64,000 nt of DNA from Solirubrobacteraceae bacterium (GTDB lineage Bacteria > Actinomycetota > Thermoleophilia > Solirubrobacterales > Solirubrobacteraceae). The stretch is from contig JAJCYD010000017.1 in the NCBI GenBank assembly GCA_029263125.1, forward strand, positions 1-64,000, in the 5' to 3' direction. The notes under the pieces were generated by a model. It searched no databases. It saw only the letters and a program-made list of their open reading frames with translations, and had not been told where the DNA came from. Shown piece after piece: positions 50,981-59,730 of the stretch; position 1 is the first letter of the stretch; each line of letters begins with the position of its first letter. The position numbers and the translations under genes are program-made.

Positions 50981-51949
50981 CTACGGCTCCACGGCTCTCC
51001 CCCACGCGCGCCGCTCCGCGCGACCCGCGATGCCCGCGCCAACCAGCAGCAGCAGCGCGACGCTGAACAGGCCCAGCAGGACGATCGCCAGCAGCAGGAA
51101 CAGCTGAGCGGCCGCGAACTCGGCTGCCGCCGAGACATACAGGCCGACGAGGGCGGGAACCGCCTGGATCGCCAGGCCGCCCGGGATGGCGCCAAGCAAC
51201 GCCGAGCGCCAGTGCATCTTCACCAGCGGCGCGTAGCGATAGATCGTCGCGAAGACGAGCATCGAGCCCAGCGCGTTGAAGACGAGGATCATCGGACCGG
51301 GAAAGCCGAGTCCGGGACGCAGCTTGTAGGAGACATTGCTGACGATCGAGATGCTCAGCGACGCCAGGATCACCGCCACGGCGACCAGCGCGCCGAGCCC
51401 GAGGTTGCGGATGCGCCCCATGACGATGTGATGGCGCGGGACGTCGAGGATCCGTGACAGGCAGCGCTCGATCACGCCGATGCCGCCGGAGGTCGTCCAC
51501 AGCATCGCGAACAGCGCGAGCGCCAGCAGCAGCGGCGAGTTGTCACGCGTGCTGAGCACCAACCGGCGGATGTCCGCGTGCAGCGCCTCGGGCAGGAAGC
51601 GGTTGAGCTGGTCTGCGACCGCGAGCGCCGACACGACGTCCTTGAGCAGCAGCGCCTCCAGCGCCGCGAGCCCCAGCGCGAAGGGCGCCAGCGACAGCAC
51701 GAGGTAGTAGGCCAGCGACGGCACGTCGTCGGCGATTCCCTCCCCCCAATAGAACTCATAGACCCGGCGCGGGCCGGTCCACAGCACGCGCGCGATCGTG
51801 TGATGCGGGCGTGATCGCGCTCGCGGCGCGTCGCGCTCGGTCGCGGCGTGCGCCTCGCCGCCGGTCGCGTCGGCGTCGGCGTCGGCGTCGGCGGCGGAGA
51901 GGGGCGGCTTGCCGATGGCCGCTTCCCCGATCGCGCGCGGGTCGCTCAC
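50981..51949 (-). CDS. YihY/BrkB-family membrane protein
   Basis: The GTG-start product has 322 residues. It has an N-terminal acidic Asp/Ala repeat (DADADADAT, about 22-30), six helices (about 90-115, 145-165, 185-210, 222-245, 255-280 and 285-310) and the family motif SLAYYLVLSLAPFALGLAAL. YihY proteins were once called RNase BN but are integral membrane proteins of unknown transport role. GTG overlaps the stop of the DUF3052 gene by 4 bp. The Asp-Ala repeat is encoded by a GTCGGC tandem. Confidence 0.85.
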   Translation of the reverse strand: MSDPRAIGEAAIGKPPLSAADADADADATGGEAHAATERDAPRARSRPHHTIARVLWTGPRRVYEFYWGEGIADDVPSLAYYLVLSLAPFALGLAALEALLLKDVVSALAVADQLNRFLPEALHADIRRLVLSTRDNSPLLLALALFAMLWTTSGGIGVIERCLSRILDVPRHHIVMGRIRNLGLGALVAVAVILASLSISIVSNVSYKLRPGLGFPGPMILVFNALGSMLVFATIYRYAPLVKMHWRSALLGAIPGGLAIQAVPALVGLYVSAAAEFAAAQLFLLLAIVLLGLFSVALLLLVGAGIAGRAERRAWGRAVEP

Positions 51950-52365
51950 GCGCGCAGCTCGCGCCGGATGACGAGCTTCAGGCCCGACCACGTCTCGTCG
52001 ATCGCACAGACCTTGACGTCCACGAGGCCCCGAGGCAGCGCGATCTCACGCACGGCGTCCTCGGTCATGTCGGTGGACACCTTGGACGCACGCTTGGGCC
52101 AGGCTACCCACAGCATCCCGTCCTGGTGCAGCTTGGCATGAAGCCCGCCGAGCCGCCGCTGCAGCTGCGCGCGTGAGATCACGAACAGGACGACGAGATC
52201 CAGGCCGGGCGCGGCGCGGGCAAGGACGCGCACACCCTCGGGCAGCTCACCGACCAGCGCGGCGAACCCCTCGGGCGCCGCGACGTAGTGCGCGCGTATG
52301 CCGGGCTTGAAGCCGAGCTTGCGCACGAGCGGGGTACCGCTGTAGCCGGCGCTCGGCGTCACCAT
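51946..52365 (-). CDS. DUF3052 family protein
   Basis: The 139-residue protein has SGTPLVRKLGFKPGIRAHYV at the start and LVVLFVISRAQLQRRLGGL, DGMLWVAWPKRASKVSTDM and CAIDETWSGLKLVIRRE later. This pattern matches DUF3052, a small actinobacterial/proteobacterial family of unknown function. Its 5' end overlaps the alpha/beta hydrolase stop by 7 bp, and its 3' end overlaps the YihY gene, so the three are an operon. Confidence 0.82.
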   Translation of the reverse strand: MVTPSAGYSGTPLVRKLGFKPGIRAHYVAAPEGFAALVGELPEGVRVLARAAPGLDLVVLFVISRAQLQRRLGGLHAKLHQDGMLWVAWPKRASKVSTDMTEDAVREIALPRGLVDVKVCAIDETWSGLKLVIRRELRA

Positions 52366-53174
52366 GCCTCCGCTGCGAGGCTCGCGATGACCTTCGACAG
52401 CCGCCCGCCCTGCCATGCCAGCGGCGAGGAGCCGTCGTCCTCGACGATCAGGCGACCGCGTGGCAGCAGCTCGGCGTAGGACTCCGCGAGTGCGAGCGGG
52501 TGGCCGGGATCGGCGGCGTCGCGGCTGGCGACGAGGAGCGCGGGACACTCGATCTGCTCGAGTGCGTGCAGGTCGGCGAACGGCCGCGATCTCGGGACCG
52601 CTCGCAGCGCATCGGCGACCGCGTCCGGATGCTCGTGGCGCGCCATGCACTGGCGCAGGAAGGTCTCGACGTTCTCACGCCAGGCCGCTGGCAACCGCGC
52701 GACGTCGTAGGCGTCGACGAAGCCTTCCACCCCACCCGCGCGCAGGCCGGCGGCGAGCGCGTCGTAGCGGCGCAGTCGCGACTGGTCGTCGTGCGCGACC
52801 GGGTCGTAAGCCGGTGTGATGACGACGAGCCCGGCGACGCGCTCGGGCTGCTCGAGCGCCAGGCGCAGGATCGTGTGCGCGCCCATCGAGACGCCGGCGA
52901 ACACCGCACGCCGTATCTCGAGGGCGTCGAGGATCGCCACGAGATCGGCGTACAGCGCGTCGTAGCCATAGTCGTCGGCGGGCGCCGACGTGCCGTGTCC
53001 GCGGGTGTCGTAGCCGATCACCCGATGGCCGCCGCGCTGCAGCGAGCGCGACCCCATCACGACGTAGCGGCGCGTGCTGCTGAGCCCATGCGCCAGCACG
53101 ACGGGGATCCCCTCGCCGTCGTCGCTGACGCCGAGAAGGACATCTTGCGCGCCGGCCATCGAGCGCTCGCCCAT
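52359..53174 (-). CDS. alpha/beta hydrolase
   Basis: The 271-residue protein is canonical: VVLAHGLSSTRRYVVMGSR (oxyanion), GYDTRGHGTSAP, nucleophile GVSMGAHTILR, acid Asp in LLVASRDAADPGH and a C-terminal region with the expected late histidine replaced or unclear (Gly-Arg-Leu-Ile-Val-Glu-Asp). The lack of an obvious catalytic His should be checked. It lies upstream of the DUF3052 and YihY genes in one operon and is divergent from the CnoX-like thioredoxin. Substrate unknown. Confidence 0.82.
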   Translation of the reverse strand: MGERSMAGAQDVLLGVSDDGEGIPVVLAHGLSSTRRYVVMGSRSLQRGGHRVIGYDTRGHGTSAPADDYGYDALYADLVAILDALEIRRAVFAGVSMGAHTILRLALEQPERVAGLVVITPAYDPVAHDDQSRLRRYDALAAGLRAGGVEGFVDAYDVARLPAAWRENVETFLRQCMARHEHPDAVADALRAVPRSRPFADLHALEQIECPALLVASRDAADPGHPLALAESYAELLPRGRLIVEDDGSSPLAWQGGRLSKVIASLAAEAW

Positions 53175-53215
53175 CCTGCAAGGTTCGCAAGTTCGCCGGG
53201 CTACCCTCTCTCGCC

Positions 53216-53959
53216 ATGACCGTCATCGATGTGAACGAAGCCGATTTCGAGGCCGAGGTCGTCAGCCGATCCCACGAGCTGCCGGTCGTCGTCGACTTCT
53301 GGGCGCCCTGGTGCGCGCCCTGCCGCCAACTCGGCCCGCTGCTGGAGCAGGCGGCCGGCTCGCGCGAGGGGAAGGTCGTCCTGGCAAAGATCGACACCGA
53401 CGAGAACCCGAACATCTCCCAGAGCTTCGGCATCCAGGGCATCCCGGCCGTCAAGGCCTTCGTCGACGGCGAGATCGTCGACGAGTTCACCGGCGGGCTG
53501 CCGCCGGCGCAGGTCGAGAAGTTCTTCGACGGCCTCGTGCCCTCGGAAACCCAGCTGCTGCTGCAGGCGGGCGACGAGGCGTCGCTGCGCAAGGCCGTCG
53601 ATCTGGATCCGAAGAACGTCGACGCCGCATTCGCGCTCGCCCAGCTTCTGTACCGCGCCGGTGACGCCGACGGCGCCCTGAAGCTCGTCGCCGACGCACC
53701 CGGCAACTTCCGCGCCGATGGCCTCGCCGCCCGCATCGAGCTCGAGCGCGACCCCTCGCCTGAGGTGCTCGACGCCTTCGCGACGCTCGACGACGGCGAT
53801 CTGCAGGACGGACTGGAAGCGCTGCTGGCGTTGGCCGCATCCAAGAACGGCGACACCGAGCGCCTGCGCCGCGTGATCGTCGCGATCCTCGACGAGCTGG
53901 GCGTCGATCACCCGATCGCTCGCGAGACGCGCCGCAAGTTGGCGGCTGCGCTCTACTGA
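53216..53959 (+). CDS. CnoX/YbbN-like thioredoxin with TPR tail
   Basis: The 247-residue protein has a thioredoxin domain (about 1-105) with WAPWCAPC, followed by a helical TPR-like region (about 115-247: AGDEASLRKAVDLDPKNVDA, RDPSPEVLDAFATLDDGDLQ). This domain order is that of CnoX (YbbN), a holdase that protects proteins from HOCl and works with DnaK or GroEL. Cys-Ala-Pro-Cys is less reducing than Cys-Gly-Pro-Cys. The gene is divergent from the hydrolase operon. Confidence 0.88.
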   Translation: MTVIDVNEADFEAEVVSRSHELPVVVDFWAPWCAPCRQLGPLLEQAAGSREGKVVLAKIDTDENPNISQSFGIQGIPAVKAFVDGEIVDEFTGGLPPAQVEKFFDGLVPSETQLLLQAGDEASLRKAVDLDPKNVDAAFALAQLLYRAGDADGALKLVADAPGNFRADGLAARIELERDPSPEVLDAFATLDDGDLQDGLEALLALAASKNGDTERLRRVIVAILDELGVDHPIARETRRKLAAALY

Positions 53960-54136
53960 CCCCTTGCGGCCCGGGCAGCGCGGGACGTGTCCGCTCGTGC
54001 GAGCGTCTCTCGAGCCCGATGGAGTCAGGCTAATAGTTCGGCTGGGGTCCGCGAGGACGTCGAGTCGGCTCGCAGCGACGTCGAGGGCGGTCACGTCACC
54101 GGCGCGCACGAGCTTCGTTCCGATCTCCCGCTCTGC

Positions 54137-54407
54137 GTGACCGAGGTCTACCGCCTGCACGTCAGCGCGTCGGCAGCTGGGACGCGTGCCTGAGCGAGCG
54201 GCGGTCGCGATGGTCGAGTTCATGACCACGGTCCTGGTCAGCAATCCGGCGCGGCTGAGCACACCGCTCACAGGGGAGCTCGAAGGTCTGCGCAACGCGA
54301 GGCGCGGCGATTACCGGGTGTTGCTGTGGATCGACGAGGACGCGTCAGCCGTCGTGATCGTCCGAGTGGCGCACCGAGCCGACGCCTACCGCCCCGGCGC
54401 CACCTGA
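54137..54407 (+). pseudogene. RelE/ParE-type toxin, frameshifted
   Basis: One frame from GTG 54137 gives VTEVYRLHVSASAAGTRA and stops (TGA 54191). The next frame picks up (L)PERAAVAMVEFMT, then LVSNPARLSTPLTGELEGLR, NARRGDYRVLLWIDED and VVIVRVAHRADAYR. Together they form a complete RelE/ParE-fold mRNase, with the break at about 54180-54190. The toxin is therefore most likely inactive. No intact antitoxin is recognisable upstream (53960-54136). Confidence 0.7.
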
Positions 54408-54575
54408 CGGCGCGACACTCCTCAGCTCGCCGCCGCCCCGTGCGCGCAGCAGCGGCGGGATGACGTGTTCGGCGATCTGCCGTGCAGCCCATCGGTTGCG
54501 GCGCCGATCACGACACGGCATGATGTGCCATGGACCGGCGCAACATCGTCGCCGGTTGAAAACGGGAGGCGACGC

Positions 54576-55529
54576 ATGATTCCGCAGATCCGCTTCGTGG
54601 CACTCGCAGCGCTCGCGGTGCTCGGCGCCGCCTCGCTCACCGGCTGTGGTGCGAGCACCGACGCCGGAGCCAGCTCGAGCGTCGGCGAGCGCCGCGCAGC
54701 GGCGCAGCGACTCATCGACGTGGTGCACGACGTCAACCCGCGTGCACGCTCGGGGCGGATCAACGCGACGATCGACCTCAACATCACTGGCTCGCCGAGA
54801 TTCGGCGGGCCGACGCAGATCACCGCCAACGGCGTCTTCGACCTGCCCGACGGAGCGTCCGTCCCGGATCTCGACCTCGACGTCAGCCTGGCCCGTGGGG
54901 ATCGGCTGATCGGAGGCTCACTCGTCGTCGCCGACGCCACGGGCTACATCAAGCTCGGCAACTCGGGCTACAAGTTGCCCGCCGCGATCTCGCGAGCCCT
55001 CGTCGCGCCGGCGAGTGCCGCGAAGAACGGGCTGACCAAGACGGCCGCGATGTTCTATGTCAACCCGCAGAACTGGCAGCGCAACGCTCAGCTCGTCGGC
55101 GATGCGACGGTGGCGGGCGAACGCGTCCAGAAGATCACCGGCGAGGTCGATCCGAACGCCGCCGTGCTCGACCTGGCTCGGCTCACGCAATTCCTGACGC
55201 GGATCGGTGTCACGCAGGCGCTCGGCCTGCCGACGAAGCTTGGCCCGAAGCTGCGGGCGGCGCTCGTGCGCTCGGTCACGCTCGCCGAGGGCGCGGTCTG
55301 GATCGGCAAGGACGATCACGTGCTGCGCAAGGCCTACCTGCGGGGCAGGGGCGTCGTCGCCCCGCGCGATCGCGACCTGCTGTTCGGCGCGACCGGCGCG
55401 ACGCTCCAAGCGACGATCAACATCTCGGAGGTCGGCGAACCGCAGGAGATCAGCGCGCCCGCCGCCCTTGGCCGCTACGCCGATCTGCGGCTCAGCCTGG
55501 CGGCGCTCGCCGAGGCGGCGCATCGCTAG
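54576..55529 (+). CDS. LppX/LprG-like lipoprotein
   Basis: The 317-residue protein has a lipoprotein signal (MIPQIRFVALAALAVLGAAS, then LTGCGAS with the lipidated Cys about 24). The mature beta-rich fold has strands such as SGRINATIDLNITG, VFDLPDGASVPDLDLDVSL and ATGYIKLGNSGYKLP, typical of LppX_LprAFG-type lipid carriers of actinobacteria. ATG 54576 was chosen for GGGAGG upstream at normal spacing. It would be anchored on the outer face of the membrane and carry hydrophobic ligands. Confidence 0.75.
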   Translation: MIPQIRFVALAALAVLGAASLTGCGASTDAGASSSVGERRAAAQRLIDVVHDVNPRARSGRINATIDLNITGSPRFGGPTQITANGVFDLPDGASVPDLDLDVSLARGDRLIGGSLVVADATGYIKLGNSGYKLPAAISRALVAPASAAKNGLTKTAAMFYVNPQNWQRNAQLVGDATVAGERVQKITGEVDPNAAVLDLARLTQFLTRIGVTQALGLPTKLGPKLRAALVRSVTLAEGAVWIGKDDHVLRKAYLRGRGVVAPRDRDLLFGATGATLQATINISEVGEPQEISAPAALGRYADLRLSLAALAEAAHR

Positions 55530-55552
55530 TGCGCGATCAGGCCCGAGCGGCG

Positions 55553-56890
55553 TCAGCTCCACGGATACGGGCTGTGGGAGACGGGGTGCAGGTCGCCGGT
55601 GGCGAAGCGCTCGTAGCGAAACGGGTGCAGCAGGCTGGAATGCTCGCCGCGCAGCACGCACGCGATCTCGCGCCCCACGGCGATCATCTTGTAGCCATGG
55701 TTTGAGTCGGCGGCGACGAAGACGTTGTCGCGCAGGTAGTCGAAGACCGGGAAGTTGTCGGCGGTGAAGGCGCCGACGCCACCCGAGCGGACGTCAAGAA
55801 ACTGCGCGCGCGTGCCCTCGAAGCGGCCCATGCAATGCGACAGCGCCGCTGACCACATGTCCGCGAACCCGGCGTCGACGCTCGCCGACGGGTACGGGTC
55901 GATGACGTACTCGCTGCCCTTGGGAATCGGAGACGCGCCGCCCTGCACGCCATCGGTGTCGCGCTTGAAGTACACGCCCCACGGCTCGTCGGTCACGAGA
56001 CGGCCGTCGTCGTCGCGCAGCGGCTGGTCGGAGTCCACATGCAGCACCGGGGGCAGGTCGCCCCGCTCGGTGACGAAGCTACGTGGGTCGACGCCGACCT
56101 CGCCCTCCTGCAGGTACCAGTACGTCCACATGTCCCGGTCGCGGGCGACACTGCCGTCCGGCTGGCGGACGTCCAGGCGCTGCGGGAGATCGAGCATCTG
56201 CCACAGGCTCTTGATCCAAGGACCGACGGCGATCACGACCTGCTCGACGTCGATGTCGCCCCGATCGGTGAGCACGCGCTTCACGGTGCCCGCCGCGTCG
56301 GTGTCAAAGCCCGTGACCTCGACGCCTGCAGCGACGTTCACGCCCTCGCGCCGCGCCATCGCCGCCAGTCCGCGCACGGCGCTGATGTTCTGCGCGAAGC
56401 CTCCCTGAAGCTCGTGCAGGCAGACGGTGAGCCCTGGCGCGCGCCAGTCGGCGAACAGCCCGCGCATGTGGGCCGCCACCTCGTCCTCACCGAGGATGAG
56501 CTCCGACGCGTAGCCGATGCGCTGGTGGCGTTCGTGGACCGCGACGAGGTCGCTCTCCTGCGACGGTGGACCGAGTGCCACGTAGCCGCAGCCGTGGTAG
56601 TGCAGGTCCTCGCTGTGGCGCTCCCAGATGTCGACGCATGCGGCCATCAGCTCGGCCATCGCCGGCTGGAAGTAGTTGTTGCGCACGACGCCGCAGGCGA
56701 TGCCCGAGGCGCCCGCGCCCACGCCGGTCTTGTCGACGACGAGCACGTCGGAGCCGTCGCCCTCGCCGTGAGCCTTGAGGTCACGCGCGAGGTGGTAGGC
56801 GGTTGACAGCCCATGCACGCCCGCCCCGACGATGAGGTGGCGGACGTGGCCCGGCAGGCGTTCGTCGCTAGAGCTCGCGGGCGTAGGCAC
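55553..56890 (-). CDS. FAD-dependent oxidoreductase (DAO/sarcosine-oxidase-like)
   Basis: The 445-residue GTG-start protein has the dinucleotide-binding fold HLIVGAGVHGLSTAYHLAR with VLVVDKTGVGAGASGIACGV, the DAO-domain substrate part and a C-terminal GVGAFTADNFPVFDYLRDNV and DSNHGYKMIAVGREIA. Such enzymes oxidise N-methyl or secondary amines (sarcosine, dimethylglycine). Its start overlaps the methyltransferase gene by 23 bp; GTG 56890 was chosen as the only in-frame start before the FAD motif. It would oxidise the demethylated product of the upstream enzyme. Confidence 0.85.
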   Translation of the reverse strand: MPTPASSSDERLPGHVRHLIVGAGVHGLSTAYHLARDLKAHGEGDGSDVLVVDKTGVGAGASGIACGVVRNNYFQPAMAELMAACVDIWERHSEDLHYHGCGYVALGPPSQESDLVAVHERHQRIGYASELILGEDEVAAHMRGLFADWRAPGLTVCLHELQGGFAQNISAVRGLAAMARREGVNVAAGVEVTGFDTDAAGTVKRVLTDRGDIDVEQVVIAVGPWIKSLWQMLDLPQRLDVRQPDGSVARDRDMWTYWYLQEGEVGVDPRSFVTERGDLPPVLHVDSDQPLRDDDGRLVTDEPWGVYFKRDTDGVQGGASPIPKGSEYVIDPYPSASVDAGFADMWSAALSHCMGRFEGTRAQFLDVRSGGVGAFTADNFPVFDYLRDNVFVAADSNHGYKMIAVGREIACVLRGEHSSLLHPFRYERFATGDLHPVSHSPYPWS

Positions 56891-57911
56891 GGTTCTCGTC
56901 CTTGAGCAGGGCGTCGGTCCCGAAGTATGCGTGCTTGGACATGTCGGGGCTGAAGCGGCTGGCCTCCGGGATGCGGTCAAGTGCCTCGGCCATCGCCCGG
57001 ATGTGATGCGGACCTGCGCCGCAGCACAACCCGAAGTAGCGCACGCCGAGCTGTAGCGCGTCGCGCGTGAAGTCGGCGATCTCGTAGCGGTTGCAGGTGA
57101 ACGGGTCAAGCGCCGTCGGGAAGGCGCGGCCGTCGGGCAGCGTCGGATCGGTCAGCGACTGAAAGCTCGGCTCGTGGTCGTGCGTGCGGTAGGGAACGGG
57201 CAGCGCGGCGACGTGACAGTCCACGGAGCGGCGAATCTCGCCGATCAGCGGCAGCATCGTCTTGGGGCCGCGGATGCAGTTGAGTCCGACGACATCGGCT
57301 CCGGCCTGCTCGAGCGCCTTGCACGCCTCGGCGGGCGTGTAGCCGTCGCGCGTGACGGGATGGCGGTGCACCGCGAGCGTGATCACAGCAGGCAGGCCGG
57401 CGGCGCGGATGACCTCGGTGGCGACGATCGCCTCGGCGGCGAAGGCGAAGGTCTCGCCGACGATGAAGTCCGCGCCCTCCTGCACGGCCCATGCCACCTG
57501 CTCCTCGAACATCGCGCGCACGGTGTCGACCGACTCGGGGCCGGTGAAGACGTTGGTGTTGCAGATGTCGCCCGCGAGGAGGGTGTGCGTCTTGCGAGCG
57601 ACGTCGCGAGCGATCGCAAGCGCGTTGCGGTTCATCTGCTCCAGCAGGTGCTCCTTGCCGAGCAGGCGCAGCTTCTCGCGATGCGCGTAGTAGGTGAACG
57701 CCTGCACGACGTCCGAACCGGCGCGGACGAAGTCCTGGTGCAGCCCGGCGACGAGGTCTGGGTGTTCGAGGACGACCTCGGGGACGAAGGCCCCAGCCTG
57801 CACGTAGCCGCGCCGTTCGAACTCGAAGAGGTAGCCCTCCGCACAGATGACCGGTCCGTGCTCGAGCCGCTGAAGCAGCCCATCTGGTTGTGGCGACGCT
57901 GGATTGAACAC
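56868..57911 (-). CDS. homocysteine S-methyltransferase family protein (BHMT-like)
   Basis: The 347-residue TIM barrel has the zinc ligands C212 in VVGLNCIRGP and C296, C297 in GLCCGAGPHHI. GDICNTNVF and IVGETF are also typical of the family. Members move a methyl group from betaine, dimethylsulfonium or S-methylmethionine to homocysteine. GTG 57911 was chosen because GGAGGG lies at normal spacing; a TTG at 57962 is weaker. It is the first gene of an operon with the FAD oxidoreductase and is transcribed divergently from an IclR regulator. Confidence 0.85.
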   Translation of the reverse strand: MFNPASPQPDGLLQRLEHGPVICAEGYLFEFERRGYVQAGAFVPEVVLEHPDLVAGLHQDFVRAGSDVVQAFTYYAHREKLRLLGKEHLLEQMNRNALAIARDVARKTHTLLAGDICNTNVFTGPESVDTVRAMFEEQVAWAVQEGADFIVGETFAFAAEAIVATEVIRAAGLPAVITLAVHRHPVTRDGYTPAEACKALEQAGADVVGLNCIRGPKTMLPLIGEIRRSVDCHVAALPVPYRTHDHEPSFQSLTDPTLPDGRAFPTALDPFTCNRYEIADFTRDALQLGVRYFGLCCGAGPHHIRAMAEALDRIPEASRFSPDMSKHAYFGTDALLKDENRAYAREL

Positions 57912-57964
57912 GGGATCCCTCCATGGTTCGTGACACGGTCCGACGCTGTCGTCGTTCCACAATA

Positions 57965-57990
57965 GTAGCCATCCGATCAGATGGTGCTAC
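57965..57990. promoter_or_regulatory. imperfect palindrome, candidate IclR operator
   Basis: GTAGCCATC and, after 6 bp, GATGGTGCTAC are complementary except for a 2-bp bulge (GTAGC-CATC with GATGGTGCTAC). It lies in the 124-bp divergent region between the methyltransferase and IclR genes. Confidence 0.5.
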
Positions 57991-58035
57991 ACTCGTGCAC
58001 ATTGTGCGACGTTTGGCCCAGGTAGTGCCACCCGC

Positions 58036-58863
58036 ATGGGTGGTGTCGTGAGCCTGCCGCCTCCCGGAGGGGCCGCCGACGCAGGCGGGGGGACGGGACC
58101 CGACGCGCGCCGTGGAAGCCAGGCGGTCGACCGAGCCCTGTCGATCCTGTGGCTCTTCGACGAGCAGACCGAGACGCTGTCGGTCGCCGACATCGCGCTG
58201 ATGCTGGCCGTGCACCGCAGCACCGCCTGGCGGCTGCTGGGGGCGCTGCAGCGCGCCGGCCTCGTAGAGCAGGAGCCCACGAGCGGGCGCTTTCGCCTCG
58301 GGATCGCGGTGGTGTCGCTGGCCGGCCACGTGCTCGACCGCTTCCCGGCGCGCGCCGCCGGTCGCAAGGTCTTGAGCGATCTGCGCGACCAGCTCGACGA
58401 GACCGTGTACCTCGGGGTCTTAGACGAGACGAGCGTCGTCTACATCGACCAGGCCTCGAGCCCGCATGTCCGTCACAACGTCGACTGGGTCGGGCGTCGC
58501 CAATCGCTCAACGAGGGCGTCACCGGCGCGGTGCTGCTCGCCTACCAGCCGCCGGAGGTCATCCATGAGCTGATGCACGAGTCGGCATCCGAGCTGTTGC
58601 GCGATCAGGGTCGCGGCCTCGACGAGCGCGCGCTGGACGCGGTGCGCGAGCGCGGCTACCTCGCGCGGCTGACCGATCCGCTGAGCGGGCTGAGCGTGGT
58701 CTCGGCGCCGGTGCGCGACCATCGCAGCGAGGTCGTCGCGGCGATCACCACGACGGCCCCCCAGCACCGCGCCGACCGCGCGCGCCTGGATGAGGAGATC
58801 GTGCCCGCGACGCTGCAGGCCGCGGCGCTCGTCTCCGAGGCGCTGGGCTACTCGCGCGCCTGA
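58036..58863 (+). CDS. IclR-family regulator
   Basis: The 275-residue protein has an N-terminal winged helix (about 28-90) with QAVDRALSILWLFDEQTETL, VADIALMLAVHRSTAWRLLG and GRFRLGIAV. The effector domain (about 105-270) has ETVYLGVLDETSVVYIDQ and LSVVSAPVRDHRSEVVAAIT. It is divergent from the methyltransferase/FAD operon and likely controls it in response to a methylated amine or a related ligand. A Gly/Pro-rich leader of about 25 residues precedes the domain; the start could be an internal codon. Confidence 0.87.
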   Translation: MGGVVSLPPPGGAADAGGGTGPDARRGSQAVDRALSILWLFDEQTETLSVADIALMLAVHRSTAWRLLGALQRAGLVEQEPTSGRFRLGIAVVSLAGHVLDRFPARAAGRKVLSDLRDQLDETVYLGVLDETSVVYIDQASSPHVRHNVDWVGRRQSLNEGVTGAVLLAYQPPEVIHELMHESASELLRDQGRGLDERALDAVRERGYLARLTDPLSGLSVVSAPVRDHRSEVVAAITTTAPQHRADRARLDEEIVPATLQAAALVSEALGYSRA

Positions 58864-58957
58864 GCAGACCCCGTGCCCGCTACAGGGGTTCTCGGGGGCG
58901 TCAGCGGGATCGGCCGGCCCTGCCCAGTAGCCGCGGCATGAGCGAGCCGGTACAGCC

Positions 58958-58985
58958 TCGCAGGGAAATGGGCTGCTCCCTGCGA
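58958..58985. terminator. hairpin after the IclR gene
   Basis: TCGCAGGGA and TCCCTGCGA are perfect 9-bp arms with a 10-nt loop AATGGGCTGC. A similar hairpin with a near-identical loop stands at 59704-59730. It is either a terminator or one member of a repeated element. Confidence 0.65.
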
Positions 58986-59091
58986 AGTCGATCGGAGAAC
59001 GCACCGACGCTGTTGCTGAGGCCGACCCGATGACCCTGACCCTGCGGGGCGGGTCACGTAGCGCGCGGCGTCTGGCCGGACGCGTCCGCGC

Positions 59092-59310
59092 GTGTCACAC
59101 TTCGTGGTGATGGAGCAGCCGATCGTCATCGACGTGCATGGCGGCCTTGAGGGCCGCTACGTCGTCGAGGAACAGCGCCCCGATGGCGCTGTCGTGATCC
59201 GCCCGGACCTCAGTGTCGCCAGCATCCTCGCCCGCCACGGCGAGCGACAGCTCACCAGCGACGAGTTGCCGGATTGGGTCCACGAGCTGCCCACCGACGA
59301 CGAGGGGTAG
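59092..59310 (+). CDS. hypothetical 72-residue acidic protein (possible antitoxin)
   Basis: The product begins MSHFVVMEQPIVIDVHGGLE (start may be the second Met, residue 7) and continues RYVVEEQRPDGAVVIRPDLS, then an acidic end (LPTDDEG). The size, acidic tail and 3-bp gap to the next gene fit an antitoxin/toxin pair. No DNA-binding motif is recognised. It stands between two related hairpins. Confidence 0.55.
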   Translation: MSHFVVMEQPIVIDVHGGLEGRYVVEEQRPDGAVVIRPDLSVASILARHGERQLTSDELPDWVHELPTDDEG

Positions 59311-59313
59311 GCC

Positions 59314-59682
59314 ATGCCCGCACCCGCCGTGGTACCGATTCTCTTCGACGAGGCAGCGATCGTGTACGACCTCGACCGCCTCCCAGCCGGCGCCCGCATC
59401 GCGCTCGAGACCCTGCGAAAGCAGATCCGGCACGACGGCGGCTTGCCCACGACGCGCCTGAAGAAGTGCGCGGCCGAGGCCGACGACGCCACCCAGCTAC
59501 CGCACTGCCTGAAGACATACGTGCCGTGGGAGCAGAACAAGTGGGGGCTGGTGCTACTCGTCGTCGCGCACCCGCAGCGACCGTTCGCGCTACGCGCCTT
59601 CGCCTACGGCACACGGCACCCCACGGGCGTGACCGCCAGCGTCTACCAAATCGCTCATAAGCGCCTGAACCATCCCGCCTGA
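59314..59682 (+). CDS. hypothetical 122-residue protein (possible toxin)
   Basis: The product has an N-terminal helical part (DEAAIVYDLDRLPAGARIAL) and a basic beta-rich C-terminus (KWGLVLLVVAHPQRPFALRA, then YGTRHPTGVTASVYQIAHKRLN). Size, basic character and coupling to the small acidic gene resemble type II toxins of the RelE/ParE fold, but I cannot align it with confidence. The pair could be a stand-alone module. The stretch 59731-59940 after it holds no gene I can support. Confidence 0.55.
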   Translation: MPAPAVVPILFDEAAIVYDLDRLPAGARIALETLRKQIRHDGGLPTTRLKKCAAEADDATQLPHCLKTYVPWEQNKWGLVLLVVAHPQRPFALRAFAYGTRHPTGVTASVYQIAHKRLNHPA

Positions 59683-59703
59683 CCGACATGCCGCGATTCT
59701 TGT

Positions 59704-59730
59704 CCGCGGGGAATGGGCCCTTCCCTGCGG
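59704..59730. terminator. hairpin after the two-gene cassette
   Basis: CCGCGGGGA and TCCCTGCGG form 9 pairs (one G-T) around ATGGGCCCT. It shares about 20 of 28 aligned positions with 58958-58985. Confidence 0.6.

Noticed and set aside
53201-54295. 364-codon minus-strand frame across the CnoX-like gene
   Set aside because: Antisense to a clear thioredoxin-TPR gene; no domain in the frame.
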